Source: Candidatus Krumholzibacteriia bacterium (lineage in GTDB: Bacteria; Krumholzibacteriota; Krumholzibacteriia; LZORAL124-64-63). Taken from it: a DNA stretch of 5,291 nucleotides. The position numbers were made by a program, and so were the translations under genes. The DNA is taken from assembly GCA_030632925.1 (NCBI GenBank), contig DAOVTU010000277.1, positions 1-5,291 of the forward strand, in the 5' to 3' direction. Shown one piece after another: positions 3,880 through 5,291 of the stretch. Under the pieces are notes generated by a model. It saw only the letters and a list, made by a program, of their open reading frames with translations. It made no database searches and had not been told where the DNA came from. Position 1 is the first letter of the stretch. Every line of letters begins with the position of its first letter.

Positions 3880-5291
3880 ATGCCAGCGATCCAGAAATTT
3901 GTGGTGACCCCGAATTTGCCCGAACCTCTCAAGCCCCTGCTCGACATTGCCCGCAATGTCTGGTGGTCGTGGAATGTCGAGGCCATCAACCTGCTGCGCC
4001 GCGTGGATCCCGACCTGTGGGACAAGCACGAAGGCAATCCTGTGGCCGTGCTGGGTTCGCTGTCGCCCGAGCGCGTGGCCACCCTGGAAAAGGACAAGGC
4101 GTTTTTGGCCCATCTCGAACGGGTGCAACAGGACCTGGATCGCTACCTGAAACGCAACACCTGGTATCAAAGCGAGCACGAAAATTCCCCGGAAGGCCGC
4201 ATCGGTTACTTCTCGCTGGAGTTCGGCCTGCACGAATCGCTGCCCCTGTATTCGGGCGGACTGGGCATCCTGGCCGGTGACCACCTCAAGTCGGCCACCG
4301 ATCTGGGCCTGCCTTTGGTGGGCGTGGGCCTGGCCTACCAGGAAGGCTACTTCCGCCAGTACCTGAACCACGATGGCTGGCAGATGGAAGAATACGCCAC
4401 CAACGACTTCTACAACATGTCCATGAGCCAGGAGTGCGACGCTGACGGCAAGCCCATCAGCATCGAAGTGCACTACCCTGGCCGCACCGTCACTGCCCGC
4501 GTGTGGCGCGTGCAGGTGGGCCGCAACCCGCTGCTTTTGCTGGACACGAATCTGCCCGAGAACCTGCCCGAAGACCGTGAGTTGACCCGGCGCCTGTACA
4601 GCGGGGCCGAGGACATGCGCATCCGGCAGGAAATTTTGCTGGGCATTGGCGGCCTGCGGGTGCTGATGACCATGGGCCTCGAGCCCACCGTGTGCCACTT
4701 GAACGAGGGCCACTCGGCCTTCCTGGGCCTCGAGCGCATCAACCTGTTGATGAAGGACAAAGGCCTGGATTTCGACACGGCTTTCGAGGTCGTGCGGGCC
4801 AGCAATGTCTTCACCACCCACACTCCCGTGCCGGCTGGCAACGACCACTTCCAAAGCGAACTGGTGAAGAAGTACCTGACGTCCAAGGCGGATGAACTGG
4901 GCATCGGCATCGAGCGTCTGTTGGCCCTGGGCCGGCAGAACCCCGCCGACGAGAGCGAAACCTTCTGCATGACGGTGCTGGCGCTGCGCCTGAGCCGCTT
5001 TGTCAACGGCGTCAGCGAATTGCACGGGCACGTTTCAAGGGGCATGTGGCAGAAGGTGTGGCCCGGCGCGCCGCGGGAAGAAATTCCCATCAGCCACGTG
5101 ACCAATGGCATCCGTACCCGCAGCTGGCTGTGCAGCGAGATTGCGCGTTTGTACGATCGCTACCTCGGTCCCCGCTGGTATGAAGACGCCACCAACAAGA
5201 CCATCTGGGACCGGGTGGACATGATTCCGGATGCCGAACTGTGGCGCGGCCACGAGCGTATGCGCGAACGTCTGGTCAGCTTTGTGCGCGG
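3880..5291 (+). CDS. glgP: Alpha-glucan (glycogen) phosphorylase, GT35 family, N-terminal 470 residues
   Basis: This enzyme releases glucose 1-phosphate from the non-reducing ends of glycogen or maltodextrin in the cytoplasm, using pyridoxal phosphate. Residues about 12-50 match the N-terminal DUF3417 region of the TIGR02094-type phosphorylases (LPEPLKPLLDIARNVWWSWN at 13-32). The catalytic fold then shows YFSLEFGLHESLPLYSGGLG (110-129), LAGDHLKSATDLGLPLVGVG (131-150), EGYFRQ (155-160), HLNEGHSAF (273-281), FTTHTPVPAGND (311-322), ELHGHVSRGMW (380-390) and HVTNGI (406-411). These are the ordered signatures of the family. The gene is cut by the window end before the PLP-binding lysine, so about half of a typical 700-850 residue protein is visible. 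It reads as intact, with no in-frame stops. It is divergent from the broken methyltransferase gene. No other glycogen gene is visible; the rest of any operon would lie to the right. Confidence 0.96.
   Translation, partial: MPAIQKFVVTPNLPEPLKPLLDIARNVWWSWNVEAINLLRRVDPDLWDKHEGNPVAVLGSLSPERVATLEKDKAFLAHLERVQQDLDRYLKRNTWYQSEHENSPEGRIGYFSLEFGLHESLPLYSGGLGILAGDHLKSATDLGLPLVGVGLAYQEGYFRQYLNHDGWQMEEYATNDFYNMSMSQECDADGKPISIEVHYPGRTVTARVWRVQVGRNPLLLLDTNLPENLPEDRELTRRLYSGAEDMRIRQEILLGIGGLRVLMTMGLEPTVCHLNEGHSAFLGLERINLLMKDKGLDFDTAFEVVRASNVFTTHTPVPAGNDHFQSELVKKYLTSKADELGIGIERLLALGRQNPADESETFCMTVLALRLSRFVNGVSELHGHVSRGMWQKVWPGAPREEIPISHVTNGIRTRSWLCSEIARLYDRYLGPRWYEDATNKTIWDRVDMIPDAELWRGHERMRERLVSFVR

Noticed and set aside
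3838..5031. 397-codon minus-strand open frame across the phosphorylase gene
   Set aside because: The plus strand encodes unmistakable GT35 motifs throughout. The antisense peptide is rich in H, Q, A and V, as expected from complementing a GC-rich gene.

Overview
This window looks like chromosomal DNA from a GC-rich (about 60% by eye) uncultivated-type bacterium. The best lineage clue is the secreted protein at 1239-2996. It ends in a PNPFNP-type, FlgD-Ig-like C-terminal sorting domain, as used by type IX secretion substrates and very common in the FCB superphylum and its satellites (Eisenbacteria, Krumholzibacteriota, Latescibacteria, Fibrobacterota-like groups). Shine-Dalgarno sites (GGAGG, GGAGGG, AAGGTGG) precede the genes and several sigma70-like promoter matches can be proposed. 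The phylum is an inference; no rRNA or other marker is present.

Layout, left to right. At 2-436 on the minus strand lies the first 145 codons of a YchF/Obg-type P-loop NTPase with a GTG start and a variant P-loop; it runs off the left edge. At 576-947 on the minus strand is a small exported or membrane-anchored protein with one fibronectin-III-like domain; its stop codon falls inside a 13-bp tandem repeat (546-584). The divergent intergenic region 948-1238 carries a consensus TATAAT for the minus gene with a perfect 7-bp inverted repeat directly upstream of it. At 1239-2996 on the plus strand is a 585-residue secreted right-handed beta-helix protein with chlamydial-Pmp-like FxxN/GGA[ILV] repeats, a beta-sandwich linker domain and the sorting domain. 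It is closed by a strong intrinsic terminator (3018-3064). At 3003-3766 on the minus strand is a rhodanese-like/SAM-methyltransferase fusion that appears to have lost its central Rossmann strands through an internal out-of-frame deletion; I call it a pseudogene. At 3880 to the window end on the plus strand are the first 470 codons of an alpha-glucan (glycogen) phosphorylase of the GT35 family with an N-terminal DUF3417 region.

The genes do not form one pathway. The phosphorylase belongs to storage-glucan breakdown, the YchF-like protein to translation or stress-linked nucleotide hydrolysis, and the two exported proteins to the cell surface. I see no clear defence system, CRISPR array, mobile element or RNA gene. 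The most notable points are the broken methyltransferase, the plus-strand terminator whose 12-bp stem coincides with the 3' coding end of that convergent gene, the repeat and cysteine ladder in the beta-helix protein, and operator-like palindromes in two promoters.
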